DNA of 64,000 nucleotides, taken from NCBI GenBank assembly GCA_950295325.1, contig OX485805.1, forward strand, positions 17,099,501-17,163,500, given 5' to 3'. The number at the start of each line of letters is the position of its first letter. Position 1 is the stretch's first letter. A model generated the notes under the pieces. It had not been told where the DNA came from and did no database searches. It was given only the letters and a program-made list of their open reading frames with translations. The translations under genes were made by a program, and so were the position numbers. Below are positions 59,801-64,000 of this stretch, in pieces. This DNA comes from Polytrichum commune (taxonomy: Eukaryota > Streptophyta > Polytrichopsida > Polytrichales > Polytrichaceae).

Positions 59801-62692
59801 CCATAAGGCTGATGTGTTGGCTTTAGCTGCGTCTCCTTCACACCGATCAGTATTTGCAGCGGGGGCAGATGGACAGGTATGTATTATCTTACTTTGCGCA
59901 TATTGGCAGTTATCAGGATTTGTATACGAGTCTTGGTATGAGATTCAATGGAGATACAGGCATATAGATTTTTGAATAGTGATTGCACTATTTTGTGGCA
60001 TGTTGTTTTGAAGCTACCATGCAGTGTATAAGTTGTTATTAAGAAAAGCAGGCGCTTCTTGTGTGGAGTAGGTTATACTATTTCAACGGAAGGATCCAAG
60101 CAAAAGGATAATGGAGGATGCCTCTACACTGGAATCACTGGATATTGCAGAAGGCGCGTTGACTGAGAAGTGGATTTATCTAGGAGGAAAGCGCACACAC
60201 ACCCATGATGTCAGGGCTCTAGCTGTTGCTTGTCCAATAGTCAGTGCAGGTATACTTCATTGATGTTAATTATGGGTGCCCATTCTGTTTATTTATTTAT
60301 ATGGTACATGCAGTTGAGGTCGGGTTGTTTGTTAAATTTGTTATCTTATAATTCAATCTGTTGGATCCCGTCCTGGCTGAAGAGTAGCCGTTGCTGTAGA
60401 GTAATAGGTGTTCATGCTCTGAGACTTGTTTTTTTCGTCTATTTCTTCCACACTCTACTGTGGGACTAGATGTGGATGTGAATGAAAACTATGAATTGGC
60501 TATTGTGTTGCAGTCATCTCTGACCAGAAGAAAGAGGGTAAAAAGCCAAGAGTGAAAAGCTCTACACCGTTGGACTACAGAAAGTGGGCGAAGGAACAGA
60601 CTGGAATGCTTATTTCAGGGGGAAATGACACAAAACTTTTTACATATCCTGCTAATGAATTCTTGTCATTCTATCCTCATGATGTATGTCCTGCTCCTGA
60701 AAGACCTTATATACAATTAGCGCATCAAGCAGCGATTCAAGGAGGTTCTTTGATGATGGCCCAGCATTCTACTAGGGTTGACATATGGAAAATATTCACA
60801 CAAAACTCAGCAGACTTACACCCTGGTAATGGAAACTTATATGGAAATGGTCCGAGCCTATTGGGAAAACGTAAGTGGGAAGGAGGATCTGACAGTGAAA
60901 CCCAACTTGAGAAGGTGTCAAGTAATGGGCATGCTTTTGTGGGTGGGCCCATTACAGTATCAAGAGCATTAGTACCTCAGAATGGTACACCTGGTACACC
61001 TGGCCACTCTCTTGTCCAGGGTTACCGACCTGGAGAGGATCTAGGAAGGTCTCAAGGTACACCTCCAGCACTCCTGGCAAGTATCAAGTGCAAATCTGCA
61101 GAGCACATCTCGAGCAGTTCAATTTCAGGAAACGGGCGCCTGGTTGCTTTCTCTGATTGTCAAAGACCTCGGCTATATGAACTAGAGCAGCCAGTTGAAA
61201 CAGTTGATGGGACTGAACGCAAAATGTTTAATATCAAGAGAAAAAAGCTACCAGCAGTTTTGCGAGCTGTGCATTGCATGGTGTTCAGTGCGGACTCAAC
61301 ACGTTTGCTTTTGGCTGGTTCACAAGGCATTATTTGGGTGCGTGCACTTCACTAGTGTTGAGTAACCTGCTGAGAGTTGTATATGGTGGTATTTGTTTTT
61401 ATTGGCTGGTACTGTAATTGTCTCCCAGAGGACTGACATTGACTCTGTCTGGATCACAGGTGCTTGATACTGAAAGCACAGAAGTTGTGCATACATTTGA
61501 CATATCTTCACATGACGAGGGTTCAGCATTGAGCAACACACTTGTAAGAGTAATGTGTACGAGTCCAGATAGCGAGTATTTGGCTGCTGCCACAAGCTCC
61601 GCGCATATTATTGTCTACAATATGGATACTTTGAGGTGAGGGCGGTTGCACCTGTGTTTCTGTGATCAGATGATGCAATTGAGTATATAGTCATTGTAGT
61701 TTGTTAATTTACAACCAATATTTGATGGTTGTCCATGTCTAGATTCATTCGGACATTGGCTAGATTATCTGTACTTTTCTAAAGGGTGGATTAGTGTATG
61801 TTCTGGTGGCTCTAAATATCCCTTATGTAGTGCCATGGAATGCCAGTAATTATCCATACATAATGACTTTCGTCAGTGGTATGGGTGTTTTCGTTACCTC
61901 TATGACTGGAGTGGAACTTGCATTGAATACCTTGGTCTAGTTTCTGAGAGCCGTTAATTTTGGTTTCTTCCTTGCAGGCATCAATGGACAGTGCCGGTTC
62001 TGGATGGGACTCCAGCTACAGCGATGGTCTTCCATCCAAGTGGGAACAACGTGCTCATTGTTAGTAGTGCCGCCAATCAGATTCATGCTTTAGATGTGGA
62101 AATGAAAGCTCCTGGAGAGTGGTCGAAACGCTATGGAGCACAGGTTGCAAAGAAGTTACTGGACTTCCCTGGTGGTATCATAGGACTGTCACTGCCTCCA
62201 TCACCAAAGTCAACATCCATCATAGCTTACAGCCCCAGGTCAGTATTTGGAATGCTTACCTCACTGTTTTCTCTTGTTTGTATTGTGAAGATCCTCTTCG
62301 GAATGTGGCAAATCCTATTCCTCTCTTTGTGGCTTAAACAAATTCTGATCTCATACTTGTGGAATTGCAGTGCTATGTGTCATATTGACTTCACTAAACC
62401 CATCAGGGATGAAGTGGAAGATGTGGGAGGAGGTGGAGTGACTGGGAATAAGGTGCATCGTAATGGAAAAGCCCGTTTGCACGCCAATGGTAATGGGAAG
62501 ATAGGTAATATGAGTATTAGTCCTAGGAATAGCAGTAGGAATAGCAACAGTTTTGTGGTGGTTCCAATGAAACATCCTGTGCTGTTTTTGGGGCACACCG
62601 GACATAATTCTGCAGTGGTTGTAGAGAAGCCATGGTTAGAAGTGCTCCAGCAACTTCCTGCCCCTGTCTTTAGACACATTTACGGCACTTGA
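56827..62692 (+). CDS. UTP4: UTP4 / Cirhin, nucleolar WD40 protein of the SSU processome
   Basis: UTP4 is part of the t-UTP (UTP-A) complex that binds nascent pre-rRNA and is needed for 18S rRNA maturation in the nucleolus. Eleven plus-strand exons: 56,827-56,988, 57,523-57,678, 57,837-58,119, 58,281-58,344, 59,095-59,205, 59,714-59,876, 60,072-60,249, 60,514-61,337, 61,460-61,635, 61,978-62,238 and 62,371-62,692. Phases agree and the sum is 899 aa. The start [20 protein letters not shown] matches the family N-terminus. WD-type blocks include [36 protein letters not shown] and [13 protein letters not shown]. An acidic Ser/Asp-rich insert ([20 protein letters not shown]) lies at about residues 135-160. 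C-terminal halves contain [28 protein letters not shown] and NQIHALD. The open frame extends upstream of 56,827 to 56,386, but that part enters the MITE and lacks family similarity. Confidence 0.93.
62239..62370 (+). other. Intron 10 of UTP4, open in frame (exitron-like)
   Basis: The intron begins GTCAGT and ends TTGCAG, is exactly 132 bp and has no stop in the frame of the flanking exons. Retention would add 44 mostly hydrophobic residues (segments such as [17 protein letters not shown]). Confidence 0.8.
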
Positions 62693-64000
62693 GTTGAAGG
62701 AAGATGTTTACCTAACACCTGTTGCTCCTTAGCTTTGACTGTATGATACAAGAAATTTCTGCTCTTGGTTCTTGGCGCCTGAAGGTGTCCTGGGAACAGC
62801 CCAAGAGTTAGATGCTTGAGTCCAAATTTTGGTCTATATGAAAGCAAATCTGTTGCCGTTGTGGGAGGGTTCTGCAAAACTTTGCAGAACTTTGCAGTCT
62901 CATGCTAATTTTGATAGATCACAAGCTTACTTTCTGGAAGAACTTGTTGAGCGCTTCACAAAGATGCGTGTAACTTTCTCGAGTCCGACTGTCAGTAGCC
63001 ATTTGACGAAGAATTCCATTATGCCTCCATTATGGTGAGCCTCACCAAAGCATATCCAACATCCACTCGCAATTTCAAAGTCAAACCTAACATACCGCAT
63101 ACCGTATCTATCATTATCATTAAGATATTCCAGGCTTTGGTGATTTATCTAATATTGGCATACCAATTGGATGGCCCGTGTCCATATACCACGCTCTTGT
63201 TGATCGTTGGAGCCCCTTTTAAGGCGTACGTTGGGTTCGAATTGACTTAAGCCTGAAGACTCGATTTGAAGGATTAATGACGCATGTTATAAGACATATT
63301 GCCCATTTACCCAACAATTACATCATAGCCTTGTGGATTCCAAGCAAGTTTGGTGGGTCTAACACAAACTTCGTAGGCCATGACACTTTTATAGTTTTTC
63401 ACAGATTATTTATTACAACCTCTCATGTGTGAAATCCATATCAAATTTGATTCATTTGAGAGCCAGTTGCGTGTGTCTTTACACTGCACTTTACAGATGC
63501 ATTTCAAAGGCCCTCAGGTCATGGCCTCAATACTACAAACCTTGGCCCTTCTTTACATGGCAGATTACACAACTTTTACAAAATTTGTGGACATGTCTAA
63601 GAGTTTTGGGATGAATGTAAAATCGCTGTCAAATTGGGCACATAACAACGCTCAGTGTGAATTTTTCACAGCCTAAACCAAACTTCTATTTGGTGAAACT
63701 ATAAAGGTTTATAGAATTTAGCTTTTGCAAACATTATGAGATTCAATTCCTTTTATCTCAACTGGATGTAGAATTTATATAGTGAGATCAGTTTAAGTAG
63801 GCTCCCCGTTTGAGCTGTTATACCCCTTGTCACATTTCATGTGATCACTGATTGCGAAGGATGGGTTGAACCGCGCAACCTCCAACGTTGACAGTGTCGC
63901 ACTTCGCTGCACTGCTAGGGACTGTGAACGCCCCTTGGAGGTTAACCAACCCACACCTAAACCCTTGCCTAAAAGGAATCAGTGTACAGGTTGGTTGGAA
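62693..64000. other. UTP4 3' flank and spacer
   Basis: No further gene recognised. The segment near 63,870-63,990 has GGAGGTTAACCAACCCACAC, loosely like the MITE ends seen elsewhere, but no partner end is visible in the window. Confidence 0.4.

Noticed and set aside
1-64000. tRNA, rRNA, CRISPR or bacterial operon features
   Set aside because: No cloverleaf-compatible tRNA, rRNA segment or regularly spaced array was found; intron-containing plant genes exclude a prokaryotic reading.

Overview
This is nuclear DNA of a land plant. The evidence is GT-AG introns of about 100-1,500 bp, plant-type gene families (an MSL mechanosensitive channel, an A20/AN1 stress-associated protein, an RDR1-type RNA-dependent RNA polymerase) and abundant small DNA transposons of plant type. 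I cannot fix the lineage from sequence alone. Nothing excludes a non-flowering plant (bryophyte, lycophyte or fern), and long repeat-filled spacers between compact genes would fit one.

Layout. 1-2,890: spacer with a tandem duplication and a MITE-like element. 2,897-4,917 (+): three exons of a COQ10-type START-domain gene whose 5' exons are not visible. 4,918-10,168: spacer with a LINE-like fragment, a foldback element and an hAT-like MITE. 10,169-16,726 (-): complete five-exon MscS-like (MSL10-type) channel gene. 18,544-21,677: two related PIF/Harbinger-type MITEs on either side of an intronless A20/AN1 gene (20,304-20,711, +). 24,124-28,295 (-): complete four-exon RDR gene. 28,900-34,000: a possible divergent promoter region whose plus-strand reading frame is split by a 3.4-kb PIF/Harbinger-type transposon (30,332-33,743) carrying a Myb/SANT-like ORF but no visible transposase. 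35,461-38,065 (-): complete four-exon Tim17/22/23 (PRAT) family gene. 41,435-46,454 (-): complete 13-exon WD40 gene of the AAMP type. 48,100-50,460: decayed non-LTR retrotransposon with strikingly G-poor plus strand. 50,460-56,800: gene-free repeat-rich spacer. 56,827-62,692 (+): complete 11-exon UTP4/Cirhin WD40 gene. 62,693-64,000: spacer.

The spliced models for MSL, RDR, PRAT, AAMP and UTP4 each keep one open frame across all junctions and sum to whole codons, so their exon boundaries are well supported. The genes are ordinary housekeeping, stress or silencing functions and do not form a cluster: ribosome biogenesis (UTP4, perhaps AAMP), organelle membrane import/transport (PRAT), ubiquinone handling (COQ10), membrane tension sensing (MSL), stress response (SAP) and small-RNA silencing (RDR).

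The less ordinary content is in the transposable elements: one Harbinger-type insertion whose removal with one target-site copy rejoins an open frame, several MITE families with readable target-site duplications, a four-copy dispersed repeat, and the base-skewed LINE remnant. I found no evidence of a wholly new biochemical system.
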